The notes under the pieces are model-generated. The model saw only the letters and a list, made by a program, of their open reading frames with translations. It was not told where the DNA came from and did no database searches. Positions 45,364 through 52,385 of a DNA stretch of 64,000 nucleotides are shown here, piece after piece. The translations under genes and the position numbers were made by a program. Source of the stretch: DASQBT01 sp963782495 (GTDB taxonomy: Bacteria; Pseudomonadota; Gammaproteobacteria; Burkholderiales; Thiobacillaceae); assembly GCA_963782495.1 (NCBI GenBank), contig CAWAJU010000005.1:124001-188000 (forward strand), given 5' to 3'. The first letter of the stretch is position 1; the number at the start of each line of letters is the position of its first letter.

Positions 45364-46143
45364 CTATTCGCCTCGCTGTAATCGCCTGGCAATACCGATC
45401 TCGTCGTCCTTGGAAAAGCAGTACGGGTACAGTGACTTAACGCCGATTGCGTCCTTCTGCTGTCCGCCATACTGAACGATCTGTCGCTCAGCATACTCAA
45501 CCGGCAAGCGCAGCAAGACGGCCGGGGCGTTCACCCGTGGGCAAATCCTCTCTGGACCGAGCAGGCGAAATCCCAGCATCCGCTGGTAAAAATTGGCGTG
45601 TCGAGGATTGATCTCGATCACAAATTCGCTGGCGCCGTGAATGTCGCTGCCGTAAATCTTGCACATATGGAACAGGACGGCGACCAAATGTTTGGAGTCG
45701 GCGTTCTTGTCATCGATGGCCAGCTTCGTCAATTCGCAGATGGTTCGGCCCTGTTCTCGCAAGAAGTCCAGTTCCGTCTTGTAACTCGTATCCGCCAGCA
45801 AGCCATTGGGCGAGTCCAGCCCCAAGGTGGTCGTTCCAACGATGCGATCCTCGAGGGAAATCAATACGGTAATGCGGTATGGGTCATCACCCAGCGTCGG
45901 AAAATGATAGCCCCGCTCGAGATACATCTTCTGGATAAGCATGCTGGCCGAATTGCGGCGCGTTTCGGTGGACGCGAGTCGAATCTTGAATTGTTGCTCT
46001 TGCTTTATTGCCGAGGACTCCTGCACCATCTCGGGCGTCAAGAGGTCGCGGAGTTTATACGGAGACTCAAAGGCAATGATGGTCCTATCCCATTCGTCGG
46101 AGGGCAATCTCCTGCGTGAAACTAACGTATGTAACTTGGCCAC
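45364..46143 (-). CDS. N-acyl amino acid synthase (FeeM)-like acyltransferase
   Basis: The protein has about 259 residues from a GTG at 46143 that follows AAGGA by eight bases; a TTG at 46176 would give a longer form without a ribosome site. The core resembles the autoinducer-synthase/GNAT-type fold of FeeM-like enzymes: RITVLISLEDRIVGTTTLGLD, ICELTKLAIDD, HMCKIYG and EFVIEINPRHANFYQRMLGF. These enzymes join a fatty acyl group from acyl-ACP to an amino acid. It heads the operon acyltransferase-ThiF-nitroreductase. A PEP-CTERM-associated acyltransferase family has a related fold, so the exact substrate is open. Confidence 0.75.
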   Translation of the reverse strand: MAKLHTLVSRRRLPSDEWDRTIIAFESPYKLRDLLTPEMVQESSAIKQEQQFKIRLASTETRRNSASMLIQKMYLERGYHFPTLGDDPYRITVLISLEDRIVGTTTLGLDSPNGLLADTSYKTELDFLREQGRTICELTKLAIDDKNADSKHLVAVLFHMCKIYGSDIHGASEFVIEINPRHANFYQRMLGFRLLGPERICPRVNAPAVLLRLPVEYAERQIVQYGGQQKDAIGVKSLYPYCFSKDDEIGIARRLQRGE

Positions 46144-46181
46144 TATCCTTTTCCTTCGACACCGGGCATCGAGCAACAGTC

Positions 46182-46214
46182 ATTCTTATTGATTCTTATC
46201 GACCAAATTTGGAC
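46182..46214 (-). promoter_or_regulatory. Possible operator upstream of the acyltransferase gene
   Basis: The short gap after hemB contains the perfect palindrome CCAAATTTGG (46203-46212) and a direct repeat, ATTCTTAT twice at 46182 and 46192, one helical turn apart. This arrangement suggests a regulated promoter separate from hemB. The regulator is unknown. Confidence 0.35.
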
Positions 46215-46235
46215 AAATGTTTAAGAAATGGGGGT

Positions 46236-47246
46236 TCAACTGCCTGACTGAAGCCAGCGCGCCACGTCCATGGCAAAATAGGTCAATACCCCATCCGCTC
46301 CCGCGCGCTTGAACGACAGCAACGCTTCCAGCACACATGCCCTCTCGTCCAACCACCCATGCTGGGACGCTGCCTTCAGCATGGCATATTCTCCGCTGAC
46401 TTGATAGGCGTAGGTCGGCGCGCCAAAATGCTCTTTCACCCGCCTGACGATGTCCAGATAGGGCATCCCAGGCTTGACCATCACCATATCAGCCCCCTCC
46501 TCCAGATCCAGGCCAACTTCCCATAGGGCTTCGTCAGAATTGGCCGGGTCCATCTGATACGTATATTTGTTCCCTGTCCCCAGGTTCGCGGCGGAGCCTA
46601 CGGCGTCGCGGAACGGCCCATAAAAGCTGGATGCATACTTGGCCGCATACGCCAGGATACGGGTGTGGATATAGCCCTCATGATCAAGGGCCTCGCGAAT
46701 GGCGCCAATGCGGCCATCCATCATGTCCGACGGCGCCACTACGTCGGCCCCGGCGCGCGCGTGGCAGACGGCCTGACGGGTCAGCACGGCGACAGTTTCG
46801 TCATTCAGCACATAGCCAGATGCGTCGATCAGGCCATCCTGCCCATGGCTGGTGTACGGATCCAACGCAATGTCAGTAATGACACCCAATTCCGGCGCGG
46901 CCTGCTTGAGCGCTCTTACGGTCCTGGGAACAAGGCCCTCCGGGTTGACTGCCTCGCGCGCATCCTCGGTCTTCAAGCCCAGGTCAATTACGGGAAACAG
47001 GGCCAGCGCGGGGATCCCCAATCGCGCCGCCTCTTGCGCAACTGGCAGCAGCAAGTCCACCGACAGGCGTTCCACGCCTGGCATGGAAGCCACGGCTTCG
47101 CGCCGTTTGTTTCCATCCAGGACGAACACAGGATAAATCAAATCCGCAACGCTTAGATGGTTTTCTCGCATCAGTCGGCGCGAAAACTCGTCGCGCCGCA
47201 TGCGGCGCATTCGGCGGGGTGGAAAATGCCCAAAAACCTTATCCAC
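46236..47246 (-). CDS. hemB: Delta-aminolevulinic acid dehydratase (porphobilinogen synthase)
   Basis: The protein has about 336 residues. The GTG at 47246 has GGAG six bases upstream; a TTG at 47258 is possible. It joins two 5-aminolevulinates into porphobilinogen. The two active-site lysines are in YAAKYASSFYGPF and VMVKPGMPYLD, and the APSDMMDGR motif is present. The metal site region reads ALDPYTSHGQDG, without the cysteines of zinc enzymes, pointing to the magnesium-type class. Located just upstream of the acyltransferase operon in the same direction. Confidence 0.96.
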   Translation of the reverse strand: MDKVFGHFPPRRMRRMRRDEFSRRLMRENHLSVADLIYPVFVLDGNKRREAVASMPGVERLSVDLLLPVAQEAARLGIPALALFPVIDLGLKTEDAREAVNPEGLVPRTVRALKQAAPELGVITDIALDPYTSHGQDGLIDASGYVLNDETVAVLTRQAVCHARAGADVVAPSDMMDGRIGAIREALDHEGYIHTRILAYAAKYASSFYGPFRDAVGSAANLGTGNKYTYQMDPANSDEALWEVGLDLEEGADMVMVKPGMPYLDIVRRVKEHFGAPTYAYQVSGEYAMLKAASQHGWLDERACVLEALLSFKRAGADGVLTYFAMDVARWLQSGS

Positions 47247-47274
47247 AGGAAGCTCCAAGAAAGTCAGGAACTAT

Positions 47275-47400
47275 TCTAAGCCGCTCCTCTCTATTTGGCA
47301 GACGATTTTATCGTCTCCCGCTTCTCCTCCCTGAGCGGGTGCCTTGCCTCTGCAGGGCATTTACCCCGGGCACATCCCCTTGGCCCGGGGTTTTTGTTTT
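47275..47400 (+). ncRNA. Candidate small RNA with four hairpins and C/U-rich loops
   Basis: Between hemB and engB, both on the minus strand, the plus strand holds four consecutive hairpins. They are 47300-47316 (stem AGACGAT), 47317-47339 (stem CCCGCT, loop TCTCCTCCCTG), 47340-47359 (stem TGCCTTG, loop CCTCTG) and 47363-47391 (stem ACCCCGGGC). The last runs into TTTTTGTTTT, a strong intrinsic terminator for a plus-strand transcript that no protein gene explains. The loop with CTCCTCCC is complementary to Shine-Dalgarno sequences. A TATTCT at 47272 could be a -10 box, without a good -35. The 5' end is approximate. Confidence 0.6.
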
Positions 47401-47995
47401 ATGGCTGACGGATTTCCAGCCAGGGCGCAATGATTTTTTCTGCCTCTTCCATACCCTGATTTTTCAAGCTGGAGAAAAGTTGTGCGCTTATCCAGGGCCA
47501 CTCAATCAGACTTTTCTTCACCTTCGCCAAAATCTTGATGGCCTCGCTGCGCGACAACTTGTCGGCCTTGGTCAGGAGGATGTGGACCGGCTTGCCGGTG
47601 GGGGCAAACCACTCCAGCATCTGCCAGTCCAGCGGAGTCAGGGGATGACGGGCATCCATAATAAGGACCATACCCCGCAATGCTTCTCTGGATTGCAAAT
47701 AGTCTGACAGCACCTTGCCCCAGCGCATCCGCAGTTCCAGTGGTACCTTGGCATAGCCGTAGCCAGGCAAGTCGACCAAATAAACCTCTGGCGCCAGGGC
47801 GAAGAAGTTGATGAGTTGGGTGCGCCCAGGGGTCTTGGACACAAAGGCCAGTCGGTTATGTCGGGCCAGCGTATTGAGAGCGCTGGACTTTCCTGCATTG
47901 GAGCGCCCTGCAAAGGCCACCTCAGCTTGACTTGGGGGTAGCTGAGTCAGGGTTGCAACTGATATTGCATAGCGAGCATGTTGCAAAAAAGTCAT
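47399..47995 (-). CDS. engB: Ribosome biogenesis GTPase EngB/YsxC
   Basis: The protein has about 198 residues. The start at 47995 (MTFLQHARYAIS) fits the family; the longer ORF begins with TTG at 48049. G motifs are G1 GRSNAGKSS, G3 DLPGYGYA, G4 TKAD and the switch-I segment SKTPGRTQ. It is an essential GTPase for 50S subunit assembly. Transcribed away from the cytochrome c4 gene. The symbol yihA is also used. Confidence 0.95.
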   Translation of the reverse strand: MTFLQHARYAISVATLTQLPPSQAEVAFAGRSNAGKSSALNTLARHNRLAFVSKTPGRTQLINFFALAPEVYLVDLPGYGYAKVPLELRMRWGKVLSDYLQSREALRGMVLIMDARHPLTPLDWQMLEWFAPTGKPVHILLTKADKLSRSEAIKILAKVKKSLIEWPWISAQLFSSLKNQGMEEAEKIIAPWLEIRQP

Positions 47996-48110
47996 GGTAG
48001 CGGCACGTTCCCGGCAAGCGTCAAATGCGCTTTCGGGAATTCCCTTCAATATTAAAATTCGCTAAACTACTCATTTTTCTGACAAATTGAAAGACTTAAA
48101 GGAGTCCCGG

Positions 48111-48737
48111 ATGAAATTCCAACAGGCGCTGATTTTTGTTGCCGGACTGGCCAGCAATCTAGCTATGGCCAACCCAGTCGCCGCCCCCGGCGTGGGAGAC
48201 GCCAAAAAAGCGGAGAGCATCGTTACCAGCGTGTGTTCCGGATGCCATGGCCAAGACGGCAACAGCGTAGCACCCGCCAACCCAAAACTGGCCGGGCTTG
48301 GCTATGAATATATCGATAAACAACTTGCCAACTTCAAATCCGGCGATCGAAAAAGCGCTGTCATGGCGGGGATGGTTGCCTCTCTATCGCCGGATGACAT
48401 GAAGAACCTGGCTGCCTATTTTTCCGAAAAGGAACGCAAGACGGATGTCGCCAAGGACAAGGATTTGGCGCTACTTGGGCAAAAGATTTACCGTGGCGGC
48501 GTCCAGGGCTCAGGCGTGCCTGCCTGTGCTTCTTGCCATGGTCCCCAGGGTCGCGGAATTCCGATTCAATTTCCCTCCCTCTATGCCCAGCATGGAGATT
48601 ACGTGTACGACCAGCTGAACAAGTTTCGCCTGGGCGAACGTGCCAATGACGCTGCCAAGATGATGCGCACAATTGCCGCAAAAATGACCGATGCGGAAAT
48701 GAGGGCAGTCGCGCAATATATACAGGGCCTGCGATAG
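48111..48737 (+). CDS. Dihaem cytochrome c4
   Basis: The protein has 208 residues. The ATG at 48111 has AAAGGAGT upstream and starts a signal peptide (cleavage after NLAMA). Two haem-binding sites, CSGCH and CASCH, lie in two similar halves, each with a distal methionine region, as in cytochrome c4. It is a periplasmic electron carrier between quinol-cytochrome or sulfur-oxidising enzymes and terminal oxidases. It is divergent from engB and lies upstream of the sox cluster. Confidence 0.93.
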   Translation: MKFQQALIFVAGLASNLAMANPVAAPGVGDAKKAESIVTSVCSGCHGQDGNSVAPANPKLAGLGYEYIDKQLANFKSGDRKSAVMAGMVASLSPDDMKNLAAYFSEKERKTDVAKDKDLALLGQKIYRGGVQGSGVPACASCHGPQGRGIPIQFPSLYAQHGDYVYDQLNKFRLGERANDAAKMMRTIAAKMTDAEMRAVAQYIQGLR

Positions 48738-48756
48738 GCAATCGCAGTAGACGAGC

Positions 48757-48785
48757 AGGGTGGCTTCGGTCACCCTTGATTTTCT
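48757..48785 (+). terminator. Probable terminator after cytochrome c4 gene
   Basis: The stem AGGGTG/CACCCT around GCTTCGGT is followed by TTGATTTTC. The stem is short and the T-run is broken, so strength is moderate. Confidence 0.55.
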
Positions 48786-48920
48786 GCTGGCTCAGCGCAA
48801 GCCATATGGACTGGCCTAGGTCCCCATCCAGCTGTGAACGCAAATACGATCACGAATTGCCGAAGTTTGTCGCTTTGGGGGCAGCTCCCCGTGAACGGGA
48901 AGGTCTAATACTTCGCTTTT

Positions 48921-48934
48921 TTGATATGCGTCAA
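48921..48934 (+). promoter_or_regulatory. FNR/ANR/DNR-like box upstream of sox cluster
   Basis: TTGAT-ATGC-GTCAA matches the FNR-family consensus TTGAT-N4-ATCAA in nine of ten positions. It lies 80 bp before the first small ORF at 49014. A TAAGAT at 48966-48971 could be the -10 element, placing the box about 50 bp upstream of transcription start. Oxygen or nitric-oxide control of the sox genes is inferred. Confidence 0.5.
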
Positions 48935-49013
48935 ATCCGGTACTGGGACTAAGCCTAGCCATCCTGTAAGATAGATAAGAGGATGTCTTAATCCTCGGTC
49001 TTAAGGAACTCCA

Positions 49014-49495
49014 ATGAGAAACGTGGTGCTGACTCGTCTGTTGTCTGCATTAAGCGGCTTAGTCTGGTCTGACGGCCCTGTTCCGGCCAGCCCGGATTCC
49101 CGGATGTCGAAGATGACCGACCCGACCAAAACGCCTCTACCTTCAAGGATCCTCGAGTCTTCATTCAATGGAGTAGCGCCGCAATGAATCCCAAGTTCTT
49201 TAACACCACGATGGCTCGGCCCATGAATCCAGCCAACCTTGCCGGCTGGATGATGATGCCGCTGGATCCGCGCTGAATGAATATGGGCATACAGGCCATA
49301 AATTCCGGCTACTACGCGCAGATGATGAACTTGCCCATGGGCCGCAAAGTCATGAGCCCGACGATGTCACCTGCCAACCCGCAAACCTGTAACGCGTGGA
49401 TGGGCGCCGTGGCCAATCCCGCAACTTATCCTATGATGCAGATGGTCCCCATGGAGTTGCCCACGGCCGGCATGGTCCCCGCATCAGGCCACTAA
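49014..49495 (+). pseudogene. Broken gene for a Met/Asn/Pro-rich exported protein upstream of soxY
   Basis: A good ribosome site (AAGGA) precedes ATG 49014, which opens a signal-like start (MRNVVLTRLLSALSGLVW). That frame ends at 49187. The -1 shifted frame, open from 49073, reads on as GFPDVEDDRPDQNASTFKDP and later MNPKFFNTTMARPMNPANL, but hits a TGA at 49274-49276. It resumes in the same frame at ATG 49277 and ends at 49495 (MNMGIQAINSGYYAQMMNLP). One ancestral gene with a frameshift near 49073-49095 and a nonsense codon explains all three pieces. Alternatives are three coupled small proteins or sequencing errors. The Met/Asn/Pro bias matches the protein at 51377. Confidence 0.6.
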
Positions 49496-49532
49496 TCCCG
49501 AAATCTTTTCAACACAGAAGGAGATATAGTCC

Positions 49533-49997
49533 ATGAATCCACTGCGCAGGAATATGCTCAAGAGCACGGCAGGCGTAGGCGCGCTTTCTGTAGCCGTCGC
49601 CGCCGGGCTGCTCAAGCCGGGTCAGGTGCTGGCCGACTGGAATCAGGCAGGATTTGACGCCAAGAACCCGGCTGATTCACTTGCGTCGATCGGCGGATCG
49701 AACGCTGCCAACTCATCGAATATCGAGCTGAAGGCGCCCGATATTGCGGAGAATGGCGCTTCGGTTCCGATTGAAATTACGGTAAGCATGCCCGATGTGG
49801 AATCGCTTGCCATTCTGGCGGAGAAGAATGTTTACCCGCTGATCGCTGATTACAAGCTGACTGATTTTGGCGGCTTCCTGGCGACTCGGATCAAGATGGC
49901 CCAGACTGCCGACGTGCGCGTCATCGTGAAGGCGGGCGGCAAGGTCTGGACGACCGCCAAGGAAGTGAAAGTCACCATTGGCGGCTGCGGCGGCTAA
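49533..49997 (+). CDS. soxY: Thiosulfate oxidation carrier protein SoxY
   Basis: The protein has 154 residues. The N-terminus has twin arginines (LRRNMLKSTAGVGAL), consistent with Tat export, and cleavage near VLA. The C-terminus is the hallmark GGCGG arm whose cysteine carries the sulfur intermediate during periplasmic thiosulfate oxidation. AAGGAG precedes the start. soxZ follows after 47 bp. The partner genes soxA, soxX, soxB and soxCD are not in the window. Confidence 0.95.
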   Translation: MNPLRRNMLKSTAGVGALSVAVAAGLLKPGQVLADWNQAGFDAKNPADSLASIGGSNAANSSNIELKAPDIAENGASVPIEITVSMPDVESLAILAEKNVYPLIADYKLTDFGGFLATRIKMAQTADVRVIVKAGGKVWTTAKEVKVTIGGCGG

Positions 49998-50044
49998 GCG
50001 GACCGTACTTAGACTATTCGATCCACCGGAATACGGAGATACAA

Positions 50045-50341
50045 ATGGCAATTCCCATGAAAATGCGCGCAAGTACCGAGGCCATCAAGGTTCTGATCAC
50101 TCATCCTTCCCAGAATGGCTTGGCCAAATCCAATGGCAAACTCATTCCCGCCCTGTTCATCAAGAACATCACGGTGGCAGTTAATGGCAAAGTGGTAGCC
50201 GATGGCCAATGGGGCGGCGGCATCGCCAAGGACCCGTATCTGAATATCAAGGTTACGGGCATGAAGGCCGGCGACAAGGTCACAGTCGATGTCGTCGACA
50301 GCAGTGGTGACACCGGCAAAGGCGAAGCCACTGTCAGTTAG
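50045..50341 (+). CDS. soxZ: Thiosulfate oxidation carrier complex protein SoxZ
   Basis: The protein has 98 residues and no signal peptide; it is exported with SoxY. It has the expected immunoglobulin-like fold with LITHPSQNGLAK near the start, HPMxxG-like NPxx absent, FIKNITVAVNG and the ending DSSGDTGKGEATVS. GGAG lies upstream. Together with SoxY it forms the sulfur-carrying heterodimer. A strong terminator follows. Confidence 0.94.
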   Translation: MAIPMKMRASTEAIKVLITHPSQNGLAKSNGKLIPALFIKNITVAVNGKVVADGQWGGGIAKDPYLNIKVTGMKAGDKVTVDVVDSSGDTGKGEATVS

Positions 50342-50386
50342 AGAGGCAGGCAAGCCTGATCGATTTCACACGCCCACACGCAGCAG

Positions 50387-50421
50387 CAAATTTGGGGAGA
50401 GCTTCTCCCCAAATTTGTTTT
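50387..50421 (+). terminator. Intrinsic terminator after soxZ
   Basis: A perfect 13-bp stem, CAAATTTGGGGAG with CTCCCCAAATTTG, has loop AGCTT and TTTT. A second GC-rich 12-bp hairpin without T-run follows at 50456-50489 (AGGGCCGGGCGC); its role is unclear. Confidence 0.92.
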
Positions 50422-50586
50422 GGCGAGTGACGGTGATGACGGCAGCTTGCAGATAAGGGCCGGGCGCAACTTCCGTGGCGCCCGGCCCTCGAATCCCGAG
50501 TTACAGAGAGACAATCAGAATTGTGCTATCAAAATAGTTAGCCCAATTGATTCCGCATAACACAAGCAAGCTTTTCGGAGATCCGC

Positions 50587-51288
50587 ATGAAAACTCAGGC
50601 CAAACTTCTGCTTTTCCTATATTGTCTGGCCGCTTCCGTCGCTTTTGCTGACGAAGCCCCAAAAGCCCAAGGCAATCCCTATCTGCAGGGCAACCCTTAC
50701 CTGCAAAACACGCCTTACCAATACGGCTACGGGGCACATGCTCCGATCGCGCCCTGGACGATGTCGCCCAGCAAGAGCAAGGAAGAGAAAGCCCGCATGA
50801 TGAAGATGATGATGCCCTTCATGGCCCAGGGCATGCACATGAATATCCGAGATGTCATGAATTACATGACCACAAAGTACAAGGCCAAGCCGGGCCTGAG
50901 CTTTGATGATGTGGTGGAATCCATGAAGCTGCGCGCCAACACGCTCAATTTCAAGTTGGTGGGCACCAGCCCGATGTGGAAGGATATCCGGGCGGTATTG
51001 GAGGACACGACCACGCCTCGCATGGAGGTCTTCAGCTTTTGTGACATTGCTGCGGGCCGTGAGGTCATGAGCCTGGCACCCGAGGCGATTGCATTTCTGC
51101 CTTGCCGCATTGCGGTCATGGAGGATGCAGACAAGAACATCTGGGTGATAACGCTTGACTGGGACATTGCCTGGCTGGATTCGGTCAATGGCAGCATGGA
51201 CATGTCACCCAAATTGGCGACGATGGCCAAGGACATTCGAGACAAGATGGACAACATCATGCAGGCGGCCGCCAATGGCGACTTATAA
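50587..51288 (+). CDS. DUF302-family exported protein of the sox cluster
   Basis: The protein has 233 residues. CGGAG lies upstream of the ATG and a signal peptide ends SVAFA. Residues 30-45 contain the short repeat GNPYLQGNPYLQ. After a Met/Lys-rich helix (MMKMMMPFMAQGMHM) comes a DUF302 domain (FDDVVESMKLRANTLNFKLV, later VFSFCDIAAGREVMSLAPE, then FLPCRIAVMED). DUF302 proteins often accompany sulfur-oxidation genes, but their reaction is unknown. Two cysteines are conserved-looking and could bind metal or sulfane sulfur (inference). Confidence 0.82.
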   Translation: MKTQAKLLLFLYCLAASVAFADEAPKAQGNPYLQGNPYLQNTPYQYGYGAHAPIAPWTMSPSKSKEEKARMMKMMMPFMAQGMHMNIRDVMNYMTTKYKAKPGLSFDDVVESMKLRANTLNFKLVGTSPMWKDIRAVLEDTTTPRMEVFSFCDIAAGREVMSLAPEAIAFLPCRIAVMEDADKNIWVITLDWDIAWLDSVNGSMDMSPKLATMAKDIRDKMDNIMQAAANGDL

Positions 51289-51376
51289 GGACAACAGAAT
51301 GGCCGGTTTCAGACACCAGGCCGTTGCGGTTGTATCGAGCACCACCTAAGGTAGCACCAAACCCCAAGGAGAAGCC

Positions 51377-52084
51377 ATGAAGATCCACGCTCTACCCATT
51401 ATTACGCTCGCCCTGATCAGCTCTGCTGCCCAGGCCCAATACCCTTGGGACACGATGATGAATCCGGCCACGATGATGAATCCCATGGCCATGATGAACC
51501 CGGCGACCATGATAAATCCCATGGCCATGATGAACCCGGCGACCATGATAAATCCCATGGCCATGTTGCCGAACCCCCAGCAATTCACAAATCCCTATCT
51601 GAACCCCATGGCCGCCGGTAACCCCTTCTTCAATCCCATGGCCATGCTGCCGAACCCCCAGCAATTCACAAATCCCTATCTGAACCCCATGGCCGCCGGT
51701 AACCCCTTCTTCAATCCCATGGCGGCAATGGGAAACCCCTTTGGCATGCAACCCCGGGCGGCCCCGGCTTCAAGCTTCTTCCCGGTGATGCAGGCCCCCC
51801 AAGCCGCCACTCCGCCCAGCTTCTTCTCCATGATTCCGACGTCACAACAACAAGCACCGGCGCCTGGCTATGGGATGCCGAATGCCGCCCCAGCCGCGCC
51901 GGCTCAAGCCGCCTTTATGCCGTTCTTCCCGTCCATGCCGGCACCACAACAGCCCCAGCAAGCCACCGCGCAAGCTGCTGCGCCCCAGGCGCCTGCCGCC
52001 AACATGTTTGACCCGTCGGCCTGGATGCAAATGTTCCCCAATTCCACACCGCCGACACCGCAGCCTGCCCCAGCAGGCAAGTGA
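51377..52084 (+). CDS. Secreted Met/Asn/Pro-repeat protein of unknown function
   Basis: The protein has 235 residues. AAGGAG is upstream; the signal peptide ends SAAQA. Residues 27-62 are three copies of a 12-residue unit (MMNPATMINPMA) and residues 63-116 are two copies of a 27-residue unit starting MLPNPQQFTNPYLNP. The C-terminal half is Pro/Ala/Gln-rich. It has no cysteine. No family is recognised. Methionine-rich, low-complexity secretion next to sox genes suggests a sulfur-globule envelope, metal-binding or surface role, all unproven. It is followed by a terminator. Confidence 0.78.
   Translation: MKIHALPIITLALISSAAQAQYPWDTMMNPATMMNPMAMMNPATMINPMAMMNPATMINPMAMLPNPQQFTNPYLNPMAAGNPFFNPMAMLPNPQQFTNPYLNPMAAGNPFFNPMAAMGNPFGMQPRAAPASSFFPVMQAPQAATPPSFFSMIPTSQQQAPAPGYGMPNAAPAAPAQAAFMPFFPSMPAPQQPQQATAQAAAPQAPAANMFDPSAWMQMFPNSTPPTPQPAPAGK
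51455..51562 (+). repeat. Three 36-bp tandem repeats (coding)
   Basis: Units at 51455, 51491 and 51527 encode 12-residue Met/Asn/Pro repeats; the second and third are nearly identical in DNA. Recent expansion by slippage or unequal exchange is likely. Confidence 0.9.
51563..51724 (+). repeat. Two 81-bp tandem repeats (coding)
   Basis: Copies at 51563-51643 and 51644-51724 encode 27 residues each. They differ at only about two bases (TTG/CTG near the start and the last base), so the duplication is recent or kept uniform by conversion. Confidence 0.92.
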
Positions 52085-52162
52085 CCTGACCCATGGCAGT
52101 GCAGGACGTCCACGACCTGCCTGACCGACATACGAAGCGCAGGACCAGACCGTCTTGTCTCC

Positions 52163-52195
52163 CATCGCCCCGCACAAAGCGGGGCGATGCTTTTT
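52163..52195 (+). terminator. Intrinsic terminator after the repeat protein gene
   Basis: An 11-bp stem CATCGCCCCGC/GCGGGGCGATG with loop ACAAA is followed by CTTTTT. The rest of the gap to hemL (52196-52385) shows only a GC-rich inverted repeat near 52355-52385 without T-run. Confidence 0.9.
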
Positions 52196-52385
52196 CCCTC
52201 CTGGTCACGGCACGATGCAGAACAATGCATGGCACCATCCAACCCGCCGGCCATCATGAATGCCGCAGCCCATTTGGGTCTATCGATTGCCTATTCTCAA
52301 GCAGAGTGGAGCTGGAACCTTCAGGCAGTACGCAGTGAGGACCAGCCCAAGGGCCGGCCGGCGAAGGCAGGTTGTTTGGCCGGCG

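Noticed and set aside
49274..49276. Selenocysteine at the in-frame TGA
   Set aside because: An ATG follows immediately, there is also a frameshift upstream, and no selenoprotein family or SECIS-like hairpin was evident.
50456..50489. The 12-bp GC-rich hairpin as a second sox terminator
   Set aside because: It has no T-run and a strong terminator already lies at 50387; it is mentioned only as a structure.
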